DNA from: Sinorhizobium alkalisoli
GTDB lineage: Bacteria > Pseudomonadota > Alphaproteobacteria > Rhizobiales > Rhizobiaceae
Length of the DNA stretch: 64,000 nt
Direction of reading: 5' to 3'
Assembly: GCF_008932245.1 (NCBI RefSeq)
Contig: NZ_CP034909.1
Span: 2,488,501 to 2,552,500 of the forward strand
In this document: one piece after another, positions 53,814 to 64,000 of the stretch
Layout of the letters: every line of letters begins with the position of its first letter
Numbering within the stretch: position 1 is the first letter of the stretch
The notes under the pieces: model-generated
Seen by the model: only the letters and a program-made list of their open reading frames with translations
Databases searched by the model: none
Told to the model about the DNA's origin: nothing
Translations under genes and position numbers: made by a program

Positions 53814-54881
53814 ATGGCTTCCATCGATATCGCCAGTATCCGGAAATCCTACGGCGCCCATCCGGTGTTGCACGACGTCGACCTGAAAATCCGCGACGGC
53901 GAATTTGTCGTGCTCGTCGGCCCCTCCGGTTGCGGCAAGTCCACGCTGCTCAGGATGATCGCCGGGCTTGAAAGCGTCACCGCCGGCGAGATCCGCATCG
54001 CCGGCAAACGGGTCAACGAGCTCGCGCCGAAGGATCGCGACATCGCCATGGTGTTCCAGTCCTATGCGCTCTACCCGCACATGTCGGTCGAGAAGAACAT
54101 GAGCTACAGCCTCAGGCTCCGAAAGACCGCCCGCGAAAGGATTGCGGGGGTCGTTGCGGGCGCCGCCGCGAAGCTCGGGCTCGAGCCGCTGATGGAGCGG
54201 CGGCCGCGGGCGCTTTCGGGCGGCCAGCGCCAGCGGGTGGCCATGGGGCGCGCCATCGTACGCCAGCCGAAGGCCTTCCTCTTCGACGAGCCGCTTTCGA
54301 ATCTCGATGCGCGGCTGCGCGAGCAGATGCGTGCCGAAATCAAGAAGCTGCACAAGGACCTTGGCGCCACTTCGATCTATGTGACGCATGACCAGATCGA
54401 GGCGATGACGCTCGCCGACCGCATCGTCGCGATGAATTCCGGCATCGTCCAGCAGGTCGGAACCCCGCTCGCACTCTACGATCGCCCCGCCAATCTCTTC
54501 GTCGCCGGTTTCATGGGGTCGCCCGGCATGAATTTCTTCGAGGGTACCTGCCACGCCAGCGAGACGCCGCGTTTCGAGACGGTCGACAATGTCGCCATTC
54601 CGCTTGGAGCGCCGGCACCGGTCGCGGAAGGCGCCAGCGTCACGCTCGGCATCCGACCGGAGCATGTCGTTCTTGCCGGGCACGGACCGGATGCGCTCTT
54701 TGCCCAGGTCGACCTCGTCGAGCCGACCGGCTTCGGTATCATCCTGCATCTATCGCTCGGCCCATCGAGCTTCAAGGCTTTCACCAGCGACCGCTCCTTC
54801 CTCACGGCGTCCGGAACGATTCCGGTGCGCTTCCCGGCGCTGGGCCTGCACTTCTTCGATCGCGAAGGACGGCGTGTCTGA
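53814..54881 (+). CDS. Sugar ABC importer ATPase (UgpC/MalK-like)
   Basis: ATPase of 355 residues: Walker A GPSGCGKSTLLR, signature LSGGQRQRVAMGRA, Walker B AFLFDEPLSNLD, C-terminal OB/TOBE domain (about 235-355). It closes a complete importer of binding protein, two permeases and ATPase. No terminator of note follows; 54882-55130 holds no gene. Confidence 0.95.
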   Translation: MASIDIASIRKSYGAHPVLHDVDLKIRDGEFVVLVGPSGCGKSTLLRMIAGLESVTAGEIRIAGKRVNELAPKDRDIAMVFQSYALYPHMSVEKNMSYSLRLRKTARERIAGVVAGAAAKLGLEPLMERRPRALSGGQRQRVAMGRAIVRQPKAFLFDEPLSNLDARLREQMRAEIKKLHKDLGATSIYVTHDQIEAMTLADRIVAMNSGIVQQVGTPLALYDRPANLFVAGFMGSPGMNFFEGTCHASETPRFETVDNVAIPLGAPAPVAEGASVTLGIRPEHVVLAGHGPDALFAQVDLVEPTGFGIILHLSLGPSSFKAFTSDRSFLTASGTIPVRFPALGLHFFDREGRRV

Positions 54882-55130
54882 CCCGCGCCGCCACCCTCCA
54901 ACAGCGCCGCCCTTCCGGTCGGACGCGCAGAGGCAGCCGTCGCTGAGGTCGACGTGAGGATACATGCGGTCGCTCAAAGTGACGATTGACTTATTCGGGA
55001 GGAAGACTAGCTTTTCTTCTATCGCCAGTATCGACCGCCCGGCGCAACGTTTCCGAGAGACTATCGCACGGCCAAAGCCATGAATTGACCGCACTCTTCC
55101 TTGGCCCGGCGCCCTGCGAAATGAGGACTC

Positions 55131-55520
55131 ATGATGCGACATCCGATTGCTGCCCTGTCTGTTTCGGTACTCCTGCTCTGCCCGGCCGCCGCCCTTGCGC
55201 AAGAGGGCGATGCCGAGGCCGGCGCCACCGTCTTCAAGAAATGCGCGGCTTGCCACGTCGTGGACAAGGACCAGAACAGGGTCGGGCCTTCGCTTCAGCA
55301 CATCATCGGCAGGACCGCAGGGACGCATGCGAATTTCCGTTACTCGCCGGCCATGGTGAAGGCGGGTGAAGAGGGTCTCGTCTGGGATGATGCGACGTTG
55401 CACGAATATCTTCGCGATCCCAAGGCCATGATCAAGGGAACCAAGATGGTGTTCCCCGGTCTCAAGGAAGAGGAAGACGTGAACAACGTGATCGCCTATC
55501 TGAAGCAACATTCCGAGTAG
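55131..55520 (+). CDS. Periplasmic class I cytochrome c
   Basis: Soluble c-type cytochrome of 129 residues: signal peptide (about 1-23, ending ALA), haem-binding CAACH (38-42), axial Met106 in GTKMVFPG, and C-terminal helix DVNNVIAYLKQHS. Similar to cytochrome c2/c550. It stands 135 bases upstream of an oxidase operon and is the likely electron donor to it. Confidence 0.94.
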   Translation: MMRHPIAALSVSVLLLCPAAALAQEGDAEAGATVFKKCAACHVVDKDQNRVGPSLQHIIGRTAGTHANFRYSPAMVKAGEEGLVWDDATLHEYLRDPKAMIKGTKMVFPGLKEEEDVNNVIAYLKQHSE

Positions 55521-55655
55521 GACAACCCCCGGGAGGAGGGAGCACACTTCTAACGGGCGATTTGCCAGTATTTTCCGTTCGTGCAATAATTCCGATCGGA
55601 ACGCTGCGGATTAAGTATTCGTCTCACGGCCGATCGTGGCGGGGAGGGACAGGAA

Positions 55656-56510
55656 ATGGCCGTGGTAGTAATTCTGGTACTCTTGGCCCTCGGGTCGGTC
55701 TTGTTCCATGTGCTGAGTCCTTGGTGGTGGACACCAATCGCCTCTAACTGGAATTACATCGACAATACCATCATCATAACCTTCTGGATCACCGGAATCG
55801 CCTTCGTCGCCGTCGTGCTATTCATGGCGTACTGCGTGTTTCGCTTTCGCCACCGGCCCGGCAACACCGCGGACTACGAGCCGGAAAACCGGAGGTTGGA
55901 AAGCTGGCTCGCAACGGGCACGACGCTCGGCGTCGCGGCGATGCTGGCGCCGGGCCTGTTCGTCTGGAACCAGTTCGTCACCGTGCCGGAAGGGGCGGCC
56001 GAAGTGGAAGTGGTTGGGCAGCAATGGCTTTGGAACTTCCGCCTGCCAGGGGCCGATGGAAAGCTCGGCACGACGGACGCACGCGACGTGACGCCGGAAA
56101 ACCCGCTCGGTCTCAATCGGAATGACGCCGCAAGCCTCGACGACGTCATCGTCGAAGCCGGCGAGTTGCATCTGCCCATCGGCAAGCCGGTCAAGGTCCT
56201 GCTCCGGTCCGTCGACGTGCTGCATGATTTCTACGTTCCGGAGTTCCGCGCCAAGATGGACATGGTCCCGGGTATGATCACCTATTTCTGGTTCACCCCG
56301 ACGCGGACCGGCACATTCGAGGTCCTCTGCGCCGAGCTCTGCGGCGTTGGTCATCCGCAGATGCGCGGCACCGTCGTCGTCGACACGGAGGACGACTATC
56401 AGGCCTGGCTTGCCGAGCAGCAGACCTTTTCGCAATTGACGGCATCGTCCGATGGGGACCCGACGGCAACGGCTGTTGCCGCGGCAGCGGCGCAATCGGA
56501 GGCGCCGTGA
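55656..56510 (+). CDS. coxM: Alternative cytochrome c oxidase subunit II (CoxM type)
   Basis: Oxidase subunit of 284 residues with two N-terminal membrane helices (about 1-22, 36-60; a further hydrophobic stretch at 88-107) and a periplasmic CuA domain. CuA ligands are complete: His190, Cys225, Glu227, Cys229, His233 and Met236 in CAELCGVGHPQM. It ends in a low-complexity Ala-rich tail. GGGAGGGACAGG ribosome site. Gene order and type match the coxMNOP operon described in Bradyrhizobium. Confidence 0.9.
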   Translation: MAVVVILVLLALGSVLFHVLSPWWWTPIASNWNYIDNTIIITFWITGIAFVAVVLFMAYCVFRFRHRPGNTADYEPENRRLESWLATGTTLGVAAMLAPGLFVWNQFVTVPEGAAEVEVVGQQWLWNFRLPGADGKLGTTDARDVTPENPLGLNRNDAASLDDVIVEAGELHLPIGKPVKVLLRSVDVLHDFYVPEFRAKMDMVPGMITYFWFTPTRTGTFEVLCAELCGVGHPQMRGTVVVDTEDDYQAWLAEQQTFSQLTASSDGDPTATAVAAAAAQSEAP

Positions 56511-56533
56511 GGTAACAATTGGGAGGAGATAAG

Positions 56534-58312
56534 ATGGTCGACGTCCGGTCCGGTATTGGCGAGGCGCTGCCGCCTCCCGAAGTCGAGGATGTTGAGCTTT
56601 ACCATCCGCACAGCTGGTGGACGCGCTACGTGTTCAGCCAGGATGCGAAGATCATCGCCATCCAATATGCGACCACCGCGATCGCCATCGGGATGGTGGC
56701 GCTGGTGCTCTCCTGGCTGATGCGCCTGCAGCTCGGTTTTCCCGACACATTCCAGTTGGTGGATGCGGAGGCCTATTATCAGTTCATCACCATGCACGGC
56801 ATGATCATGGTGATCTATCTGTTGACCGCCCTCTTCCTCGGCGGCTTCGGCAATTATCTCATTCCGCTGATGGTCGGCGCGCGCGACATGGTGTTCCCTT
56901 ACGCCAACATGCTGAGCTACTGGATCTATCTGCTCGCCGTGCTCGTCCTCGTCGCGAGCTTTTTCGCGCCCGGCGGGCCGACCGGCGCCGGCTGGACGCT
57001 GTATCCGCCGCAGGCAGTGCTTTCCGGCACACCGGGCGGCAGGGACTGGGGCATCATCCTGATGCTCTCCTCGCTGATCATCTTCATCATCGGCTTCACC
57101 ATGGGCGGCCTCAACTATGTCGTGACCGTACTTCAGGGGCGCGCACGCGGCATGACGCTGATGCGGATGCCGCTCACCGTCTGGGGCATCTTCACGGCGA
57201 CGGTGATGGCGCTCCTCGCCTTCCCTGCCCTTTTCGTCGCCTGCGTCATGATGCTCTTCGACCGCCTGCTCGGCACCAGCTTCTTCATGCCGGCGATCGT
57301 CGAAATGGGCGAACAGTTGCAATATGGCGGCGGCAGCCCAATCCTGTTCCAGCACCTCTTCTGGTTTTTCGGCCATCCCGAGGTCTATATCGTCGCCCTG
57401 CCGGCCTTCGGCATCGTTTCCGATCTCATCAGCACGCACGCGCGCAAGAACATCTTCGGCTACCGCATGATGGTCTGGGCGATCGTCATCATCGGCGGCC
57501 TCTCCTTCGTCGTCTGGGCGCATCACATGTATGTCAGCGGGATGAACCCCTATTTCGGCTTCTTCTTCGCCACCACAACGCTGATCATCGCGGTGCCGAC
57601 CGCGATTAAGGTCTACAACTGGGTGCTGACGCTTTGGCGCGGCAATATTCACCTGACCCTGCCGATGCTGTTTGCACTCGCGTTCATCGTCACCTTCGTC
57701 AATGGCGGGCTGACCGGCCTATTCCTTGGCAACGTGGTCGTCGACGTTCCGCTCTCGGACACGATGTTCGTCGTCGCGCATTTCCACATGGTCATGGGGG
57801 TGGCGCCGATCCTCGTCATTTTCGGCGCTATCTACCATTGGTACCCGAAGATGACCGGGCGCATGCTCGATGAGACGCTCGGTCAGATCCACTTCTGGAT
57901 CACCTTCATCGGCGCCTATGGAATTTTCTTCCCGATGCATTATCTGGGTCTCATCGGCGTGCCGCGGCGCTATCATGAGCTTGGCGAGACCGCTTTCGTG
58001 CCGGACTCCGTTCATAATCTCAATGCCTTCATCAGCATCATGGCGCTGATCGTCGGCGCTGCGCAGATCGTCTTCCTTTTCAACCTCGTCTGGAGCCTGC
58101 GCCACGGCCGGGAGGCGGGTGGCAATCCCTGGCGGGCGACGACGCTCGAATGGCAGACACCCGAGACGCCGCCGTCCCACGGCAACTGGGGCAAGGAACT
58201 GCCGGTTGTGTATCGCTGGGCCTATGACTACAGCGTCCCCGGCGCGCCGGAGGATTTCATCCCGCAGAACCATCCGGCCCCCGGCCGCGTCAGCCATGAG
58301 GCCGTTTCATGA
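56534..58312 (+). CDS. coxN: Alternative cytochrome c oxidase subunit I (CoxN type)
   Basis: Haem-copper oxidase catalytic subunit of 592 residues, at least twelve helices. Ligands: HGMIMVIY (low-spin haem), GHPEVYIVALPAFG (CuB His and the His-Tyr cross-link), WAHHMY (CuB His pair), VVAHFHMVMG (both haems). The Glu in GHPEVY and the Lys in PTAIKVYNW of the K channel are present. GGAGGAG before the ATG at 56534; an upstream in-frame start at 56519 is less likely. It overlaps the next gene by four bases. Confidence 0.93.
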   Translation: MVDVRSGIGEALPPPEVEDVELYHPHSWWTRYVFSQDAKIIAIQYATTAIAIGMVALVLSWLMRLQLGFPDTFQLVDAEAYYQFITMHGMIMVIYLLTALFLGGFGNYLIPLMVGARDMVFPYANMLSYWIYLLAVLVLVASFFAPGGPTGAGWTLYPPQAVLSGTPGGRDWGIILMLSSLIIFIIGFTMGGLNYVVTVLQGRARGMTLMRMPLTVWGIFTATVMALLAFPALFVACVMMLFDRLLGTSFFMPAIVEMGEQLQYGGGSPILFQHLFWFFGHPEVYIVALPAFGIVSDLISTHARKNIFGYRMMVWAIVIIGGLSFVVWAHHMYVSGMNPYFGFFFATTTLIIAVPTAIKVYNWVLTLWRGNIHLTLPMLFALAFIVTFVNGGLTGLFLGNVVVDVPLSDTMFVVAHFHMVMGVAPILVIFGAIYHWYPKMTGRMLDETLGQIHFWITFIGAYGIFFPMHYLGLIGVPRRYHELGETAFVPDSVHNLNAFISIMALIVGAAQIVFLFNLVWSLRHGREAGGNPWRATTLEWQTPETPPSHGNWGKELPVVYRWAYDYSVPGAPEDFIPQNHPAPGRVSHEAVS

Positions 58313-59007
58313 GCATCATGCTGATATTCCTGACGGCAATCGCCGCTATCGTCGTCTGGTGGCTCGCCCAGCAGCGATTGGCGTCGAAACCCTGGCTCGA
58401 GGTCGGGCACGCTCACGACCCTCGCCGCGCTGCCCCCCTGCCGGCGGCCAAGGTCGGATTGGGCGTCTTCCTCGCCGTCGTCGGTTCCTTATTTGCCCTC
58501 TCCTTCAGCGCCTATTTCATGCGCATGGCCTCGTCCGACTGGGGTGCACTGCCGCTGCCGGGCTTCCTCTGGGTCAATACTGCAATCCTGGCGCTCGCCA
58601 GCGTCGCCTTGCACTGGACGAAGCTCAGGGCGGAGAGCCGGCATGGCGAGAAGGCACGAACCGGACTGCTCGTCGCGTTGGCGGCGGGACTTGCCTTTCT
58701 CGTCGGTCAGCTCTTCGCCTGGCGGGCACTGTCCAATGCCGGCTATCTCCTTGCCGGTAACCCCGCCAACAGCTTCTTCTATATGCTGACCGGCCTGCAC
58801 GGCTTGCATATTCTTGGCGGGCTCGCCGCGCTCGGGCGCGTCACAATGCATGCCTCGGATGCCGGATTTGACCGCAGGACGCGGCTCTCGATCGAGCTCT
58901 GCGCCATCTACTGGCATTTCATGCTGGCGGTCTGGCTGGTTCTTTTCGCCCTGCTCTCCGGCTGGGCGACCGAGGTCGTCGTATTCTGCCGACAATTGCT
59001 GACCTAG
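58309..59007 (+). CDS. coxO: Cytochrome c oxidase subunit III-like protein (CoxO type)
   Basis: Membrane protein of 232 residues with about five to six helices. Subunit III features: FLVGQLFAWRALSNAGY, FFYMLTGLHGLHILGGLAAL and the C-terminal AIYWHFMLAVWLVLF. ATGA overlap with coxN. First of two subunit III-like genes, as in coxMNOP operons. Confidence 0.88.
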   Translation: MSIMLIFLTAIAAIVVWWLAQQRLASKPWLEVGHAHDPRRAAPLPAAKVGLGVFLAVVGSLFALSFSAYFMRMASSDWGALPLPGFLWVNTAILALASVALHWTKLRAESRHGEKARTGLLVALAAGLAFLVGQLFAWRALSNAGYLLAGNPANSFFYMLTGLHGLHILGGLAALGRVTMHASDAGFDRRTRLSIELCAIYWHFMLAVWLVLFALLSGWATEVVVFCRQLLT

Positions 59008-59018
59008 GAGCCGCACAA

Positions 59019-59741
59019 ATGTCCGCCCCGTTGAAGCCTCCCGCAGCAGAAACGTACCAACACCCGGCCGGTCTGGCGGGCTTCGCCGCCGATTGGGCGT
59101 CGGATCAGCGCGCGTTCAAGAACGTCTCCTGGGGAAAGGCCATGATGTGGATCTTTCTCCTGAGCGACACCTTCATCTTCGGTTGTTTCTTGCTCGCCTA
59201 CATGGCAGCGCGGATGTCGACCACCGTTTCCTGGCCGAATCCGAGCGAGGTTTTCGCTCTCGAGATCGCTGGAACTCACATGCCGCTGATCCTGATCGCC
59301 ATCATGACCTTCGTGCTGATCTCCTCGAGCGGCACCATGGCGATGGCGGTCAATTACGGCTATCGCCGCGACCGGCGCAAGACCGCGGCGCTGATGCTGG
59401 TCACCGCCCTCTTCGGCGCCACCTTCGTGGGCATGCAAGCCTTCGAGTGGTCGAAGCTGATCGCCGAGGGCGTGCGGCCCTGGGGCAATCCATGGGGCGC
59501 CGCACAATTCGGCTCGTCCTTCTTCATGATCACCGGCTTTCACGGCACCCACGTCACTTTCGGTGTGATCTTTCTGCTGATCGTCGCCCGCAAGGTTTGG
59601 CGTGGCGACTTCGACACGGAACGGCGCGGCTTCTTTACGAGCCGCAAGGGCCGTTACGAGATCGTCGAAATCACCGGCCTTTACTGGCACTTCGTCGATC
59701 TCGTCTGGGTCTTCATCTTCGCGTTCTTCTATCTGTGGTGA
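59019..59741 (+). CDS. coxP: Cytochrome c oxidase subunit III-like protein (CoxP type)
   Basis: Membrane protein of 240 residues. MMWIFLLSDTFIFGCFLLAYMAARM, GMQAFEWSKLI, FFMITGFHGTHVTFGVIFLL and EITGLYWHFVDLVWVFIFAFFYLW mark it as subunit III. Twelve bases after coxO. Confidence 0.9.
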   Translation: MSAPLKPPAAETYQHPAGLAGFAADWASDQRAFKNVSWGKAMMWIFLLSDTFIFGCFLLAYMAARMSTTVSWPNPSEVFALEIAGTHMPLILIAIMTFVLISSSGTMAMAVNYGYRRDRRKTAALMLVTALFGATFVGMQAFEWSKLIAEGVRPWGNPWGAAQFGSSFFMITGFHGTHVTFGVIFLLIVARKVWRGDFDTERRGFFTSRKGRYEIVEITGLYWHFVDLVWVFIFAFFYLW

Positions 59742-59752
59742 GGAGAGCTATC

Positions 59753-60088
59753 ATGGCCCACGCAGAGGCACATGCGGAACAACAACAGCACCCGATCAAA
59801 CTCTACCTCCTCGTCTGGGGTCTGCTGTTCGTCCTCAGCGCCTTCTCCTACCTGGTCGACTATTTCGGCCTGCAGGGATTTCTACGCTGGTCGCTGATCC
59901 TGATTTTCATGATGCTGAAGGCCGGGCTCATCGTCGCTGTATTCATGCATATGGCGTGGGAGCGCCTCGCCCTCATGTATGCGATCCTTCTTCCACCACT
60001 GCTGGTGCTCGTCTTCGTGACGCTGATGGTGTCGGAATCGAACTACATCCTCTTCACCCGCCTCGCCTTCTTCGGTCCCGGGCCTTAG
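59753..60088 (+). CDS. Cytochrome c oxidase subunit IV (bacterial small subunit)
   Basis: A 111-residue membrane protein with three helices (about 17-38, 43-65, 72-97) separated by short loops, and a His/Glu/Ala-rich start (MAHAEAHAEQQQH). It matches the small prokaryotic subunit IV of caa3/quinol oxidases (LIFMMLKAGLIVAVFMHMAW). AGGAGAG ribosome site. Last gene of the oxidase operon; a mosaic repeat follows the stop. Confidence 0.88.
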   Translation: MAHAEAHAEQQQHPIKLYLLVWGLLFVLSAFSYLVDYFGLQGFLRWSLILIFMMLKAGLIVAVFMHMAWERLALMYAILLPPLLVLVFVTLMVSESNYILFTRLAFFGPGP

Positions 60089-60190
60089 CGCATCGGCCCG
60101 AAAATCGTACCCGATTTTCGGAAAGCTCGATGCGCAGATTCAAAGCGTTACAGCGACCTTTACGCGTCTGAAAAGACGCGCGGCGCTGTA
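60088..60190. repeat. Rhizobial intergenic mosaic element (full copy)
   Basis: Begins at the stop codon of the subunit IV gene and is nearly identical over its length to 35697-35798, with the same two hairpins. Confidence 0.85.
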
Positions 60191-60249
60191 GAGGGATCTC
60201 GATCCCGACACGACAAGCTACCGAAACGACGTCCGAACGCCGAACGCAA

Positions 60250-60272
60250 AAACGCCCCTTGACGGGGCGTTG
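60250..60272 (-). terminator. Rho-independent terminator of the rrn operon
   Basis: On the minus strand: acgcccc-gtcaa-ggggcgt followed by TTTTT, nine bases after the tRNA-fMet 3' end. Confidence 0.9.
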
Positions 60273-60279
60273 TTTAGTT

Positions 60280-60356
<77 letters not shown>

Positions 60357-60432
60357 TTATGCTTGTCCGGGTTTTCTTGCCCGGTTGTTTGTCTGTTTGC
60401 CCGTCCTCGGCCGTTCGGCCTGCGGGCGTTCG

Positions 60433-60455
60433 GGGCTGCTCCACCCCGCGTTATG
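60433..60455. repeat. Duplicated 5' fragment of tRNA-fMet
   Basis: A 23-base exact repeat of 60339-60361, comprising the first 18 bases of the tRNA (minus strand) and five bases upstream. It sits about 77 bases upstream of the real tRNA, between it and 5S rRNA. The rest of the tRNA is absent. Most of 60357-60577 holds nothing else. Confidence 0.8.
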
Positions 60456-60577
60456 GTTCGAATGGTTTGTTTCGCCGTTTTGTCGGCGTGTGAGAGAAGA
60501 TGTTTTTTGTTTTCGCCGCTGCCTTGTCCTTCACGGCTTTGCCGTGAAGGGGAGCGGCGTTTTTGTTGCGCTTTGCA

Positions 60578-60695
60578 GACCTGGCAGCGACCTACTCTCC
60601 CGCGTCTTGAGACGAAGTACCATCGGCGCTGGGGCGTTTCACGGCCGTGTTCGGAATGGGAACGGGTGCAGCCACCCCGCCAGAACCACCAGGTC
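60578..60695 (-). rRNA. 5S ribosomal RNA
   Basis: About 118 bases, with paired ends GACCTGGTGG and CGCTGCCAGGTC on the minus strand and the conserved CCATTCCGAACACGGCCGTG core. Ends are within a few bases. Confidence 0.95.
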
Positions 60696-60930
60696 GGCAA
60701 AGCGCAAGCTTTTGCGCCCTAAGGGCGCAAATTGATTTCGAGAAGCTGGTGAAGCGATTGCTTCGTTTTTTTTGAACACGTCTTCGACGGCGCTTGGGGC
60801 ACTCATCGGAGCTTTAGCTCCGCAAGGCCAAAGGCCGTCGCGCCTTTTGGCGCGCCCTCCCGGAGGCATCCGCGACAGCGGATCGCCGTGAGGGCTAAAA
60901 GCTCATCTTCGATGAGCATGAGCAATGGGA

Positions 60931-63727
<2,797 letters not shown>

Positions 63728-64000
63728 GTTCTCATTGCCAATGCTCATCCTTATTTGGATTTGGCTAAGCTTATCCCATTCACTTGCGCTCATGGGGCAG
63801 CCAAACCTGACTATCCGGACACACTCAGTATGCCGCACCGCCAGCCCAAAAGCCCGGTTACCTTTTACAACCAGGCCAGTCAGATGCCATCGACGTGTTC
63901 GATTTGGTCGCGTTATTGGAACCACGCCGAGCGGTTCGCTTGCGCCAAATCTTAAGACCAGCTTCTCGAGATGAATCCGGTGATGCGCGGTCAGGCAACA
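63728..64000 (-). other. Part of the 16S-23S spacer
   Basis: No tRNA or reading frame is seen in this 273-base stretch. Bases 63728-63749 complete the processing stem that flanks 23S. tRNA-Ile and tRNA-Ala, if present, and 16S lie beyond the window. Confidence 0.7.

Overview
The window looks like chromosome from an alphaproteobacterium of the Sinorhizobium/Ensifer group. The basis is the GC-rich, codon-biased DNA, the gene content (urease cluster with rhizobial extras, a CoxMNOP-type oxidase, a CyaC-type haem-anchored cyclase, a rhizobial rrn operon ending in tRNA-fMet, and a 23S rRNA with a helix-9 intervening sequence) and many copies of a rhizobial intergenic mosaic repeat placed just after stop codons. 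It reads as core chromosome: there is no phage, transposase, integrase or CRISPR array.

Layout. 1-2.9 kb: LysR regulator and a membrane adenylate cyclase with a diheme-like anchor and a 2Fe-2S domain. 2.9-11.4 kb: pyrimidine-degradation locus, with RutR, a visible RutR operator, an N-carbamoyl amidohydrolase, dihydropyrimidinase, a cupin, and an ABC importer operon that contains a GNAT acetyltransferase. 11.8-17.2 kb: RND efflux pair, then a Crp/Fnr regulator behind a FixK/FNR-type box. 17.2-24.5 kb (minus strand): urease cluster ureD-A-B-(DUF1311)-(GT29-like)-C-(peroxiredoxin)-E-F-G, with a short gene remnant before ureE. 24.7-26.4 kb: chloroperoxidase-like hydrolase divergent from an OhrR-type regulator, with four copies of an operator-like motif between them. 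26.6-32.2 kb: livHMGF + DUF6867 + livK branched-chain amino acid importer. 32.5-38.1 kb: cysQ, a stand-alone receiver, an Fnr-like regulator, an SDR, a two-domain VOC/esterase fusion and an FMN reductase (possible quinone detoxification). 38.2-48.5 kb: polyamine/guanidino-compound locus with agmatinase, Pot-type ABC importer, nitrilase-family amidohydrolase, LysR with a clear palindrome, aminotransferase, a 47-residue membrane protein and a PuuB-like oxidase. 48.6-54.9 kb: GntR regulator, Cys/Met-metabolism PLP enzyme and a complete sugar ABC importer. 55.1-60.1 kb: cytochrome c and a five-gene alternative haem-copper oxidase (coxMNOP plus subunit IV). 60.2-64 kb (minus strand): 3' part of an rrn operon (23S, 5S, tRNA-fMet, terminator); the 16S gene lies beyond the window.

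Much of the window concerns nitrogen scavenging: pyrimidines, urea, branched-chain amino acids and polyamines/guanidino compounds all release ammonia or feed amino-nitrogen pools, and urease would take the urea made by agmatinase. A second theme is redox sensing: CyaC-like cyclase, two Fnr-family regulators, OhrR, peroxiredoxin, possible quinone detoxification and an alternative oxidase. I found no wholly new system. The best candidates for follow-up are the quinone-detoxification-like trio with its fusion enzyme, the urease operon with inserted genes and a gene scar, the four-site OhrR operator region, and the small membrane protein at 46.7 kb.
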